Source: Acanthococcus lagerstroemiae
Lineage: Eukaryota > Arthropoda > Insecta > Hemiptera > Eriococcidae
Reading direction: 5' to 3'
Assembly: GCA_031841125.1 (NCBI GenBank)
Contig: JAJSSI010000045.1
Span: forward strand, 26,949-90,948
DNA length: 64,000 nucleotides
Below, piece after piece: positions 23,900 to 36,599 of the stretch; positions within the stretch are counted from its first letter, which is position 1, and each line of letters opens with the position of its first letter. The notes beneath the pieces are model-generated. The model saw only the letters and a list, made by a program, of their open reading frames with translations. It did not search any database and had not been told where the DNA came from. Position numbers and translations under genes: made by a program.

Positions 23900-24725
23900 A
23901 GAGCACACTTGAACAATCAGCTCCCTCTTCTACTCCCTATCCCACCATACCCCTGTCACCCCCCACATAAGCCCTGCCCCAAGCTGCCTTCTGACTCTCT
24001 CCTCCTACTGACCTTCCCTCATCATAATCCTTCACCACCACTGCAAAACTGCCTTCCTTCACCCCAGTCCCCTTCCCCCAACACGACCTCCTCCACCATC
24101 ACTATGGTCAGCCTCGACCAACCGCGGTTTACCTCTTTTCATGAACCTCTCCCCTACCACAGGCCTCCTACAGAATCATGATCACCCACTACAATCACAG
24201 CCACCCGCTGGGCCTTCTCCACCCACCACCCTAACCTTTCACTTGCCGTCAAAGACCCCCCCCCCTCCTTCCCTAGTACAACCACCGTCTGCCATAAAGG
24301 CCCGTTATACCACTGGGAGTTCCCTCCTCTGCTAAGAAGCCCCTCCCTGCCAAATGCTCTCCTGGAGGAAAGAGCGCCAAGGAGGCAATTCTTCGACCAT
24401 TATGCCTGCCCGTCCTCCACCGCTGAATACTGCTCTGGCGGACAACCCCCTCACCACATCTGAACTGACACTCCACAATCCCCTCCTCAACTACCACTCC
24501 TCTAACCCAGCCCTTTCCTAACTGCTACTCTTCTCCCAACGTTGTGATCCCCACCCTTCCCGAGTCACGAGTTCTCTTTCAGACGCTGACGAGAACCCTC
24601 CTATTACCACGATGCCTCCCATTTCTACCATCTCGAGCTCTCCTCTCCACCTCACCCACCGCCACACGTCCCCACCCCGCCACCATAACCTCCTCTTGAC
24701 CCCTACCATACCTCGACCACCAGAT
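23900..24725 (+). repeat. Pyrimidine-rich low-complexity domain
   Basis: It is strongly C/T-biased on the plus strand, with recurring CCTCC, CCACCATCAC and TTCCCT words. It looks like a degenerate minisatellite. The proline- and serine-rich frames it contains are compositional, not genes. Confidence 0.7.
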
Positions 24726-24958
24726 GAGCCCCATGGTCGGATTTCAGGTCATATAGGACTCAGGTCCCTGGTGTATCGCTAAATTTGTGATAAGTGGTGC
24801 GATACTACGAATACATTGCAACAAAATGGGATTGGTTGATATGGAATTAAAAATTGCAAGTTCTGGTATCGAGACTTTAACAGTTTAAATGGCAACAAAA
24901 GAACGTTAATGCTGCTCGGCAGTACCGTATCTAATTCCCAGAGGTTCCTCATCGATGA

Positions 24959-25207
24959 CCGAAGACCTGCAATCGTATTCTATACACAAGAATCTACGGT
25001 ATTGGGGGAAAGGATGGGCACATTTTTTGCGTAATTATCGAATCAGAAGTCGAGGGAAATTTTTCAAAACCAATTAAAGATGGAGAGAATACGTATGTCA
25101 TAATATTCAGTAAAACAGAAGGACATGGAGAAGTGGACAGAATGAAATTGCTGATTAATCAATTTGCAAAAAGAAGTAAACTATCCAAAATTGAGGAATT
25201 TGGATGA
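24959..25207 (+). pseudogene. Orphan reading segment, possible last exon or relic
   Basis: An 81-83 codon stretch is open without an early Met and ends TGA at 25205-25207. It follows an AG at 24963-24964. The inferred peptide has a non-repetitive, protein-like composition, with segments YGIGGKDGHIFCVII and HGEVDRMKLLINQFA. I do not recognise a family. It could be a 3' exon or a decayed gene end. Confidence 0.3.
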
Positions 25208-25796
25208 CGCCAATATTATTATTAACTTCACATAGTAATTGTGCCAGATATTGGCACGTTATAGTGCTCGATTATTTTATATTTAGCTTTGAAAAAATTA
25301 ACTGAATATTACGAAAATATAATTTAGCACAGGAAAATCAAAAATGAGAGGAGTCTAACCTAGGAGTTGTGGCATTTTTTCATGAACGACCCCAAAAAAA
25401 AAAACAGGGTGTCCACAAAGAAATACCGACATTTGTCTCCGGTCGCACCTTCCTGCCTTACGACCGGGGGACGTGCTCAGATCACGAAAAAATCGGCGTA
25501 AGTGGCCGACCAAGAAAAGCTCAGAGAGCCTGAGGAAGTATCCCGACTAGCTCACGAGAGACCTCTCAGGCGTGGTATTGCCAGGGATAGGAAGGTGGTT
25601 ACCCAGATCACCGGCTAAGTCGTTTCAAGTTCCGGAACGAAAAAGTGAAGTATACTAAAACTTACGTTCTCACATTCTCCAGCAGACTCCCCATATCCCC
25701 CCCTCACAAAGAAGAAATTTAAAGCATAATGAACATCACAAAACACATTTTATTCCGCAAATGAAAAATTCAAGAGACAACGGAAAATGAGACCGC

Positions 25797-26237
25797 GTGG
25801 CGGAATGCGGACATAAACGATTTGGCACCAAGAAAAACAGAAAAAAAAACTTCCGGCACATAACAGTCTCCGATGGCGGAAAATTCGTGCACCCGCGAAA
25901 ACTGCAGTTCAAAATGAAATTAAAGAAAAAGAATTTAGCAAAACAGCATAATCAAGAAAAAAAAATCGCTCGTGCAAATGGCATCGAGGACCAGCAGGAA
26001 AAAAAAGAAAAAAAGATAAAAGTAAGACCAAGTACCAAGTATCTCTTATTCGTATCTCTCCGAATACATATTTTGCGGATTACATACACAACAAAAATTA
26101 TCAGGAAAACAGGTAGACGGAGGGAGAGGAAATGGAAAATAGGAAAACGTCACTTCGTATGCAGATTCTCACCTGCATACGGAATGACGAGTACAGAAGG
26201 AAAGGGAACTCGGTGCCTTCACAAGCGATTAATTTAG
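25797..26237 (+). CDS. 146-aa Lys/Arg-rich open frame, probably not a gene
   Basis: This ATG-to-stop frame is long for the region, but the DNA is A-rich and the product is very basic with KK and RKK runs and no known motif. No splice partner, promoter or homologous copy was seen. A chance frame in A-rich DNA is the simplest reading. Confidence 0.15.
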   Translation: MAECGHKRFGTKKNRKKNFRHITVSDGGKFVHPRKLQFKMKLKKKNLAKQHNQEKKIARANGIEDQQEKKEKKIKVRPSTKYLLFVSLRIHILRITYTTKIIRKTGRRRERKWKIGKRHFVCRFSPAYGMTSTEGKGTRCLHKRLI

Positions 26238-26330
26238 ATCGAGCTGCAGTTATCGTGTTTTACCTGCCACAGAGTCATAACGTCCCCTAAACTACATCGT
26301 TACGCCTGGGAATTTTTTTCTAGAAGGGTG

Positions 26331-27365
26331 AGGAAGTGGCGGAGGGGAAGTTTTACTGTTCAATATTACAAAAATATTCAAAACCAAAAGTCCGCTTCCC
26401 TCACCTCCCTCGGGAAAATTTCTGGTGACCATGGTGGAAATGACTTGAGGGAGCTGCGGTGGAGAGGATCGTGATAGGGCCTGCTTGTTGGTTGAAGAAC
26501 TCCTCTTGATGGAGGACGGCCGTGGTGAGGACTTGATCCTGGTTTGGGAAGGGAACCATGTTCGGAGAGGAGTATCGGGGTGGAGGAGGGGATCGTGGAA
26601 GCTGACAAGAGTCATGGTGGAGCGCGAGTCATATTCAGAGAGAAGAGCCACATAGTGGATAGGTCGTCTCGGGGAGCGTGGTTGAGGCGAGGGAGGGGAT
26701 GGGTGATAACAGTGGGAGAGGAAGTCGTGAGGGATTCGTGGAGGGAGAAAAAGACTCCAGTAGGTGAGTAAGCCTTGGTGGAAAATAAGGATTGCGAGGG
26801 GACGGGTGTTGTGATGCAGGAGGAGCACTATGGTAGGGGGAAGAAGACTGTAGTCAGAGGGAAGGAACATGATGGAGGAAGGGATTGTTGTAAGAGAGAA
26901 GCTTCGTGATGAGGAGTGGGTCGTATTTGGGGAGGAAGGCCATGGAAGGGAAAAGGGTAATCGTGAGAAAAGAGGGCTGTAGTTGAAGGAGGGCAATGGT
27001 AGAGATCCTAGTGGTGGAGAAGGTCGAGGTTATGTAGGGGGCCATGATGAAGGAGGACGACCGGGATAGGGAAGGGGTTCGGGGTTCGGGAGAAAAGTTG
27101 CAGATTGCACGTGATGTCCAAGGAGGAAAGAAGGATGTCCCGGATAAGGAATCATGGGGGAGGGTCATGATGGATGGAGTGATTATGTGATGGGGCAGGG
27201 GTAATTCACGGAGGGGAGACTGGGATGGTGTAGAAAGCCACATAGGGGTAGGGAATTGTGATAGGAAGGAGGGTCACTGTGGAGACAGTAGTAGGGGACG
27301 TGGTCGTGGTGCAGTGTACTGATGGTTGGAAGGGTTGGCATTGCCAAAGTGGAACAAGGAGCTAT
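26331..27365 (-). repeat. Purine-rich low-complexity domain (inverted relative to 23900-24725)
   Basis: It is G/A-biased on the plus strand with recurring GAGGAGGG, CATGGTGG and GGAAGGG words, the complement of the pyrimidine-rich domain to the left. The 234-codon minus-strand frame here is compositional. Confidence 0.7.
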
Positions 27366-28472
27366 CAGTAAGCCTAAATTGAGGAGGATTCAATGTTCTG
27401 GAATTGGGGTGACCTCACTTTGAAAGTCCACGAAAGATTCCAATCGAATAATAAGAAAGTAAAGAATATTAATTTTTGAATTTTGAAAAAAATCACTGAA
27501 TAAACTTTTAGAAAAAACGAAAACTTGTGTAAAAAAAACAAAATTAGAATAAAACAAAATCTTACCTGGGTAGAATCTGAAACAGATGAACTCGGAAAAA
27601 AATTTAGTATAAATACTTTCAAAATTAATTATAAATTTAAATGAATAATAAATTTTAGCTCAAGCAAGAAAAATTAAGAATCTCAAACGAGAACAAATCG
27701 AAATTAAAGACGAATGCTAGCGCGCAAAGGTAAAACTTCTAGCAATTAAAGGTTCAATAAATCTACGTTAGTTCCACTTAATAAGAACGAAAATTAGGTA
27801 GTAATTATTATATTGTTTAAAAACGTTCGTAAGTACGACGCACAAATTCGCAAAAACCACGAATATTAAATCACAAAAAATAAAACGTTCGAAAAATCGA
27901 CGCTAATATTTTTCAACACTTCATATAATGGTTGAAAACTTGAAAAAATTCAAAATTTTCAGACTTCGGTTGACGCAGAAGATGCCTCTAAGATTGTACC
28001 AGCGCAACAGATGACGATCCGAGGTTTCATGTCTACAAAATACGCATCCTCCTTTGATTTAGTTGCATATTTCTCCTCTGGCAGCGTGCGCGTGGGTGAC
28101 GTCATATACGCGACTGAAATCTACATTACCTAATTTTTCAAAAAATTTCCGCGCACACTTTCAAGTTCTAATATACATTTTTTTACGACGAAAGCAGATA
28201 ATGCCCTACTAGGATCAAACTTATTCGGATACATTAATTATTTAAGAATTAGCCTGCACTTTCTTGTTTGAAACTTTTGAAGAATGCAGTATTAAAATAA
28301 GCCATTTAAATATACGACTACGAGTATAATAATAATTATTATCTATAGGTTTGTCCCAGAATCCAGAATGACAGTCACGGCATCAAATATTGATAAAAAC
28401 TTACAAAATATGATATTTGTACCTGTATTATCGCAAGATTTCTGTTATAACATGTTTTTGTGAATTTCTACA
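27366..28472. other. AT-rich sequence, nothing recognised
   Basis: No gene, repeat boundary or known element was recognised. The part from 27960 to 28120 is slightly GC-richer but has no open frame. Confidence 0.5.
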
Positions 28473-30550
28473 CCTTGGAGGAATTGTATTTAGTCCATTT
28501 TCCCCTCTAAGAATCCCCATGATTGCGACTCACGATTAGTTTAATTTAGTGAGGGAAAAAAATGAAGATTAGAAAAAGGAAAAATTGAACTTATTCAAAA
28601 TCTTAAAAATTTGGTTTCCAGTCAAAGGTATAACAAAATTTCAATTATGGCATCCGAAATATTAGTGAAAAAAAGGGAAATTGTGCCCTATTGCCACAGC
28701 TGTATGAGTTTAACCTTGACTTACATCAAGTACATACCTATCATTTCATTTCTTTTTTTTACTTTCGTTTTCCTTAATGAATCTTCACCAATTTTTTAAT
28801 AAATAAATTATTGAAAATATGTACGTAGGTCCTCTTGTTTTTTGCAACTGCCCAAGAAATTTTTGGTATTTCCTAGTATGGGCGGCACTGCCCATTCAGG
28901 CCATTAAAAATAAAAAAAAAAAACATATGAAAATATTCAGAATAAAATATCATATTCGAAATTAGATTACTAACACACTAAGATTCAGATACAATGAAGA
29001 ATGACTACTATGCTGTAATTTATAGATCGGACTTGGACAAATTCAAGTCGCAAACGAAAGAATTGTAAATTCAAGAAGAAAATCAAAAAAGGATTATGAT
29101 AAAATGCACCAAGACCCCAAAACTCACGAAATAGGAGACAAAGTTGTTATTCAAAATAAAATAATCTGAGAAGAAAATATGAAAAACTGTTGGCAAAATC
29201 ATCTTTCCTATTTTTGGAATAAAAGGTACTTAGTTTCTCTCTTTGAATAAAAATAATAATAAATAAATAAAAATAAACGCCGCCTCTTCTTTGTCAATAA
29301 AGAAAGAAAATTGTTTTTCGATGCGAAAAAATTTGCCTTTTTTTCGAAAATTTTTAAAAATAGTTATCCATAACAGATAAAATCTTACCCCAGCCTAAAA
29401 AAAAAGTGAAAGAAACCAACGGAGAGAAAATATTGGGCGCTATCGCCCCAACTGTTTAGTTCAACCTTGACTTTGATTGAATAGGTACCTAATTCTAAAT
29501 TATCCTTCTTTTAAAATGAAATGATAAATTTGCTCACGTTTTCATTAATACTGCTTAAAAAATTTTTAACAAATAAATTTTTGAAAATATGTATGTACTG
29601 TTGGTATTTGGAACTTCCCGAAAAATTTTCGGTACTGCCCATTAAGGCCATCGAAAAAAGCAGATAACAATATTCAGAATAAAATATCATATTCAAAATT
29701 AGATTACGAACACACTAAAATTCAGATACCCTAAGCATGACTACTACTATAATTTATAGGTCGGAGACTTGGACAAATAATTCAAGTCGCAAAGGAAAGA
29801 ATAGAAAAATCAAAATAGGACTATGATAAAATGGACCAGAAACCCAAAACTCACGAAATATGTGGTCATTTAACAAAAATCAATTAAACAGGATACAGGT
29901 GACATAGCAAAGAATGTTAGAGAAGTGTGCTCAAAATATAAATTCTGAATAAGAATTTTCAAGGGGAAACATCTTGAGAGTCAAATAATTGACAAAATGG
30001 AAAAGTAATTCTGATTTAATATCAAGTAGGTATCTCACTAAAGAAAAATCGAAAAACTCTACAAGTTTGAAAATTTAAATTAATTTGGTATCACTAGTTT
30101 AATATCAATATCATCTAGGGAAATTCAGTTTTATTCGTGAAAAATTTCGAATAACTAATTATAGATCCGAATCAGATAACACTAACATGGCTTCAAAAAT
30201 TATTCACGGTATGAAAATTAGAGTTTTTAGATCATTGATTCATACACACCATTAGATTTTTCATCGGACCCCGATTTGGGACTCGAAGTTCAATTTTTTC
30301 CCATTATAAGAGGCCATTTGAATTTTGCTAAAAGAGTTTAACGCTGTGTCCCATACCTGGGTACAAATATATGAGTGTTTTGCATCATTGAGTTCGAAAA
30401 GAAAGGCAAATTTTTAATCAATCAGTTTCGATTTGGGCGACAAAATCGTAATTTGGCCCTTAACAAATAGGCGAATTTGACTCAAGCATCTTTTGGTTAC
30501 TGACTTAGAAAATTCTTAACAATTTTCTAATAGATAAAATTAACATAGGT
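28473..30550 (+). repeat. Decayed LTR-retrotransposon-like repeat, copy 1
   Basis: About 28473-30055 is a diverged direct copy of 32255-33840, 3.78 kb away. The remainder (30130-30550) matches 36020-36420. Internally the block starting TTCAGAATAAAATATCATATTC occurs twice (28938 and 29665). It contains an integrase-C-terminus-like relic. Confidence 0.75.
29077..29169 (+). pseudogene. Integrase C-terminus-like relic (Ty3/gypsy-like), copy 1
   Basis: A short open segment contains KKDYD followed by HEIGDKVVIQNK and a stop. KxxYD followed by a GDxV motif is the usual pattern just after the integrase core of LTR-retrotransposon polyproteins. The sequence before it is full of stops. The assignment is by motif only. 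Confidence 0.45.
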
Positions 30551-30799
30551 AACTCAGAAAATCAATTACCTAACATATCGAAATAACGAGGTTTCAGGGT
30601 ATCTACCAGATTTGAAAGCGGAAATATCGGACTTTTATTGGACTTTTTATTGGGCCATTTCATGTAGAATTTTTTTCTTTTTCAATTATTTTTATTAGAC
30701 CAAAATTAAAATGATCTGACTTTCATTTGACTCCTTGGACCATCTTTCGAATGGACTTATATTGGATTTATTGGACCTATTGAACTGGTAGACACCCTG

Positions 30800-31466
30800 G
30801 GTTAGTATACGTCGCTGAATTCTAAAATTAAATTAGATTTTCGATCTGATCCTGTTGGCACGTTAATTCCCAAGCTTTTCCTCTCCGAAGAAGTAAATTT
30901 GACAATGCCAAAAAATTGGACAAACTAGACATTGGAATAAGGATTTTTCGATCGCAGGTTACAGTTTTAATTTTCTTAAAGACAAAAAAATATGCAAATT
31001 TTTCCCTGAGGAATGTGAAGGCAAAATTTTCCTCATTTTCCTTGAAGAAAGTGAAACTTACTTTTCTTTCGTTGAGACTACCTATTGACGCTTTATTTCG
31101 CGAATTTAATGGACTTCCTCCCTCTCTTTCAGGAAAAGAACCCAGTCTTTTTTTCCTACGGAAAGTAGTGAAATTCACTTTATTCTTTCTTTCTGACTTA
31201 AAAAGTTCGTCATGTAAATTACAGTAGTAGTCAAGCTTAAGGGTATCTCAATTTTGGCGTGTTTGTAATCGAATTTGGAATGGGGCGAATAAATTTTAAC
31301 TCCCTAGAAAAAGGGCTGGAACGTCTCATTAACTTTCCAAATTAAATGGTATCGGACTCTTCAAATTCGCTATTTTCGTACCCAATGTCAAATGAAATAT
31401 TGATAAAATTGCCTCTTCCATCTTCTAAATATGCAAATCTTTTCACGTGAAAAAAGTGTTTTCATT
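30800..31466 (+). repeat. Repeat block shared with 31962-32254 and 38000-38760
   Basis: Contains stretches such as TCAAAGACA-like, TTTTCCTCATTTTCC and GGGGCGAATAAATTT, repeated in the same orientation near 32060-32250 and 38090-38500. Part of the same decayed element family. It has no intact frame. Confidence 0.6.
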
Positions 31467-31474
31467 CTTATAAT

Positions 31475-31953
31475 CAGAGCCCGGATTGGCCGGCATTTGT
31501 CACTTTTTTTCCTGGATGGGCGGGATGATTTCAATCAAATAGGAAGTACGATTCATAGTGAGGGGAGGCGTGGAGAGAAATTTTATTTTGCCGAAATTTG
31601 CCGAAAGTAACGAAAATGCCGGAATTTTGCCGAATCGTGTTTTTGAATCAAACTTTAGAAATACCACCTTATTTCTGTTCATAAAATCATGATTTCACGC
31701 TCGTTCTCCGATTTGAAATATATTCTAAGCGATAAGCGACACAGTATGACAACAAAAACAGTCGAAAAAAACTTAGTGGTCATGTAAAATAAAAAATTTT
31801 TGTAAAAATTAAGCGATTTACGACGTACTTAATGTACTAACGAATTATTTTGCAATCGATTTTTTGTTAAAATTTTTTTTGGCCGAATATTGCCGAATTC
31901 TTCGTTTTTGATGCCGAAAATATTTTTTTTTATTGCCGGAAATCCGGGCTCTG
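31475..31953. mobile_element. hAT-type MITE with perfect target duplication
   Basis: The terminal inverted repeat is CAGAGCCCGGATT, with further pairing to CCGGCA on both sides. It is flanked by an exact 8-bp duplication CTTATAAT at 31467-31474 and 31954-31961. TGCCGAA-type subterminal words recur inside. It has no coding capacity. CAGAG-type termini with 8-bp duplications identify hAT. Confidence 0.9.
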
Positions 31954-32254
31954 CTTATAATCAACAAAGAATTAATGTTTTTTTTTTGTTTTTTTTTTCA
32001 TTCAAAAAAAAATGAAGTAGGTATTTTATCCAAGAAAAGAAAAAAATTAGTCTTTTCTTTGTTTCTTTAATGTAAGGCTGCAGTTTCCTTTTTCTCAAAG
32101 ACAGAATAATGCAATTTTTTTACTGAGGAACGTGAAAACACAATTTTCCTAATTTTCCCTAAGAAAAGAAATGGATTCTTTTAGTAGAAGAGAAGGCAGG
32201 ATTTAATTTTTCGGTAAAATTTTCTGCAACGGCATTTAATTTTTAAACCTTGAA

Positions 32255-33840
32255 GGAATTGAATTTTGCCCATTTCCCCCGAAGAATCCATATGATTGTG
32301 ACTTACGATTAGTTTAATTTATTGTGAAGAAAACTTGAAGATTAAAAGAGGGAAAAAATTGAGCTCATAAAAAGTTTCAAAAAATTGATTTCAAGTCAAT
32401 GGTACATAACTATAACAGAATTTTCAAGTTATGGCATCCAAAAAATTGGTGGAAAATAAGTAAATTGTGCCCCTATCGCCTGAACTGTATGAGTTTAGCC
32501 TTGACTTGGATCAAGTACATACCTATCATTTCAATTTTTCTACTTTTGTTTTCCTTAAAGATTTTTAACCACTTTTTCTATAAATAAGTTTCTGAAGATA
32601 TGTACTTAGGTACTGTTGCTTTTTGCAACTGCTCAAGAAATTTTTGGTGCTTTCCAATACGGCTGATACTGCCCATTCGAGCCTTTAAAAAGAAAAATAA
32701 TAAAAACGAAAAAAAAACCACAAAAAACTGATGAAAGTATTTAGAATAAACTATCATATTCCAAGTTAAATTACTAACACACTAAAATTCACATACCCTT
32801 AGGAATGACTACTATACTGTAATTTATAGATCGGACTTGGACAAATTCAAGTCGCAAAAGAAAGATACTAAAAATAAAAAGGAAAATCAAAAAAGGATTA
32901 CGATAAAATGAACCAGAAACCCAAAACTCACGAAATAGGAGATAAAGTTGTAATTCAAAATAAAAATCCGAAAAGGAAGAATGAAAAAACTATCGGCAAA
33001 ATCATTCCCTTTTTTGGAATAAAAGGGACTTAGGATTTCTGTTTGAATAAAAACTGATGATATCTAAATAAAATAAACGCCGCCTCTTCTTTGTCAACAA
33101 AGAAAAAAATTGTTTTTCGATGCAAAAAATTTGACTTCTTCTCGAGAATTTTCAAAAAGAGTTATCCAAGACAGAAAAAATTCCATCCGCTCAAAAAAAC
33201 GTGAAAGAAACCAACGGAGAAAAAAATATTGAGCGCTATCGCCTCAACTGTTCAAGTTCAACCTTGACTTAAATTAAGTGCCTAATTTCGAATTTTCTTG
33301 CTTTTAAAATGAAATAAAAAATTTACTCACGTCTTCGTTAATATTTTCTGAACAATTTTTGTAAGAAACAAATTTTTGAAAATATAGGTATGTACTGCTG
33401 GTATTTGGAACTTCCCGAAAATTTTTTGGTATTGCCCATGAAGGCCATCAAAAAAAGCAGGTAACAATATTCAGAATAAAATATCATATTCAACATTAAA
33501 TACGAACACACTAAAATTCAGATAATTTTAAGCATGACTACTACTATAATATTTATAGATCGGACACTTGAACAAATAATTCAAGTCGTAATGGAGAAAA
33601 TGGAAAAATCAAAATAGGATTATGATAAAATGGACCAGAAACCCAAAACTCACGAAATAGGTGGTCACTTACCAAAAATGAATTAAACAGGATACTAGTG
33701 ACACAGCGGAAAATGTTGAGAAGTGTGCTCGAAACATAAATTTTGAATAAGAATTTTCAAGGGGAAACATCTAGAAAGTCAAATAATTCGACAAAATGGA
33801 AAGTTAATTCTGATTTAATACCAAGTATCTCACTAAAAAA
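32255..33840 (+). repeat. Decayed LTR-retrotransposon-like repeat, copy 2
   Basis: Direct diverged copy of 28473-30055. It also holds the internal TTCAGAATAAA block twice (near 32740 and 33470). Confidence 0.75.
32883..33033 (+). pseudogene. Integrase C-terminus-like relic, copy 2
   Basis: This is longer than copy 1. KKDYD and HEIGDKVVIQNK are followed by about 22 more residues to a TAG at 33031-33033. The shared reading frame between two diverged copies supports a real ancestral coding sequence. Confidence 0.5.
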
Positions 33841-36015
33841 ATTTGTGTACGAAATCTGTGAGCGGATCGTGAAAAATTGTGTTCACCTAAAAAAATAATA
33901 ATGATAATAATTAAAGGGTAAATATAAAATGTGAAGAAAAATAGAAATGAAAAATGTGAGAAATTCAACAAATTCAGATATTGAATTCACTCGCACACGA
34001 AAATTGAATCGGATTCATCAATAAATGTAGTAACGCTGTCGAAGCATGATTAAATACTTCTGACAACAAAATAAGAAAAATCTTAAAACACGAAAAGTTT
34101 GAGGAAGTTGAAAATCGACCTACTCTGATAGATAACAAACATTTTCGCCTCACTAAAATACGAGAATTCAGTTTGCCGATTCATGAAAAAAAAAGTAGTC
34201 ATCTTAGAGTTTCGAAAAAATTTCTGTATTTGAAAATTTAAATTAATTTGGCATCACTAGGTAATTAAATTTCATTTAGTTGAGGAACATATAGTCTGAT
34301 TCATGAAAGATTTCAGTCATTCTGTAAAACGATGAGTGAGATATGAAAAGAATTTTGATGAATAATGTTTAAAATGTCATAGGTTTTACGCCAACTCGAA
34401 TATGAGAATTCAGCCAGATTTGTAAACATTGCAGTCGTTCTGAGGAGATAATTAGAGTGTGCAACGCAAGAATTTTGAAGAACGTATCAAAAAATTGAAA
34501 TAATTTGACGAAATGGAGAAATGGACCTTATTTAAAACTGTGAATATTGAAACAAAGTGTTCAAGTACATTAAGCACGATATAAGGAAAACTGTATTCAC
34601 ATTTTGGAAAAATAATTGAAGTGGTGGTAACGATTTTAAAGGAGGAAAAATATTCAAATTTCAAAAAAAATTCTACAAATTTGATAATTTTAATTAATTT
34701 GGTATCACTAATTTAATTTCAATATCATATAGGGAACTTCAGCTTGATTCGTGAAAAATTTCTTCAGTCATTCTATGAAAGATGAGTGATGAGTTATGAC
34801 AAGAATTTTGATCAAATAAAATAAAAAATATTGAAGTTCGAATAATTTAATAGAATAGAAAATTAGGTCGTGAGTTTTCACATAACTGGTATTTAGAATG
34901 TACGATTCATGGAAAATAATTGTGTTCCTGTCAGAAAAAATAATCAGAAAGTCAGGATAAAAATAAGGGGGGAAATGGCGAAAATTTGAAAATTTGAAGA
35001 CATTGAACATAAGTTATTTCGATATTGTCAATTTTTAAACAATTCGGGTACGAAAATTGAGAAAAATTTCTGGGAAAATCTGGTCGCATTCTAGATAAAT
35101 GATAATAAAAATTTTGAAGAATTTTGAGATTCGAAAAATTCATGAAAATAGACCTGATTTGATATAAATCTTCAATCAAATGGGTAAGGAAAATTTGCCT
35201 CGATTCGTCAAAAATTTCAGTCACTCAGGGAAAGTAATGAATGAGTTCTAACAAAAATTATGAAGAAAAAATCGCGAAATTCGAATAATTTTACAAAGTG
35301 GTAAAGCGAACCAAATTCAATATTATCTCGTATACAGACGTTAAGTAAGATTTGTGGGAAACTACAAAAATAATTTATGGGTTAGGATAAGGAAATTGAA
35401 AAAGAAACGATGGCAAATTTGAAAATGCTGGCAAAATTGAAAACAACTCAATTTGATATTATGAGACTTTAAACAACTCGTATACACAAATTAAGGCAGT
35501 TCTGGGAAAATTGTAGTCCGAGTGATCAAAGAAAACAATAATTTTGATGTAAAAATACTCAAATTTTGAAAAATGGGGTAGATATATGAAATATCAAATT
35601 AATTGAATATCAGAAGATTTCACTACTTGAATATGAAAATTTAAAAAAAGTTAGAGTTGTTAAAAAAGTATTAAAAAATCGATATGAAAAATGGAGTTGA
35701 AAATTGAACACAATTCGATATCATGAGTGTCTCATACCAATTTGCGACATGGTTGACGGAAAATTTTGATATTATTAAATGAACTTGTCAAAAAGTCAAT
35801 AATAATTCTGAAGAACGTTAAGAATAGCGAAAATTCGGAACTTGAAATGAATACGAGATGAAAAAAGGTTGCTGAACAACAATGTCTGTTCTTCTAAAAA
35901 TGTTCTCTTCAAGAAGGAAAGCTTGAACATAGAATTGTAAACGGGGAAAAGCATCTAGTAAGTCCCGGAATTCGAATACTGATTGCATTAGCCCTTTTGT
36001 CTTCCTCTGTTTTGA
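33841..36015 (+). repeat. Expanded degenerate array inside repeat copy 2
   Basis: A loose unit recurs, built from TTTCAGTCATTCT, ATGAGTGAG, AAGAATTTTGA and AATTTGAC-like words, for example near 34309, 34427, 34762, 35076 and 35213. The corresponding part of copy 1 holds only one such unit, so this segment expanded or copy 1 contracted. Some units end in the word AATTAATTTGGTATCACTA. Confidence 0.6.
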
Positions 36016-36019
36016 ACCC

Positions 36020-36420
36020 AAACATCAAAATTATAGACCCAAATCAGATAACACTAACTTGGCTTCAAAAATTTGACAAAGTACCTATGGAAATTTGAGT
36101 TTTTGGCTCATGAATTCATACACAGCGTCAGGTTTTCCATCGGATCCCGATTTGGGCCCCGAAATTCAATTTTCCCGTTATTATAAGAGGCTATTTGAAT
36201 TTTGCTAAAAAAAATTGAACACTGGGTCAAATAGGTACAAATTTATGAATGTCTAGCATCCTTGAGTTCGAAAAGAGTGTCAAATTTTTAATCCATCAAT
36301 TTCGATTTGGGCCGCAAAATCCTAACTTGACCCTTTCAAGCAGGCAAACTTGACTCAAGCATCTCTTGGTTACTGATTTTGAAAATGCTTAACAGTCTTC
36401 TAATAAATAAAATCAACATC
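36020..36420 (+). repeat. Repeat segment matching 30130-30550
   Basis: It shares AATCAGATAACACTAAC, CCCGATTTGGG and ACTTGACTCAAGCATCT-like stretches with the end of copy 1, in the same order and orientation. Confidence 0.7.
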
Positions 36421-36599
36421 AAATAAACATGACCAATTTCTTCAACATCAAAAAACAGTTTTCCAGTGTTATTACGAAATGAAGGAACTTTCACAATCAC
36501 CTTCTTTATTGGCGAAGTAGAGATACATTTTTATTTCATTTCATTCAGCCCCCCCCCCCCGAAAAAGAAGAAAATTTAAGCACCTAATTTTTATTTAGA

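Larger units (their letters stand above)
24726..26330. other. Core between the two strand-biased domains
   Basis: This 1.6-kb core is less biased. It holds one orphan reading segment (24959-25207), a GC-richer stretch at 25415-25640 with no open frame, and an A-rich 146-codon frame at 25797-26237. No known domain is recognised. Confidence 0.5.

Noticed and set aside
23909..24181. 90-aa proline-rich open frame
   Set aside because: A by-product of the pyrimidine-rich repeat.
26292..26996. 234-aa minus-strand open frame
   Set aside because: Ser/Pro/Leu-rich only because the DNA is purine-rich on the plus strand; no domain, and alternate frames are equally open.
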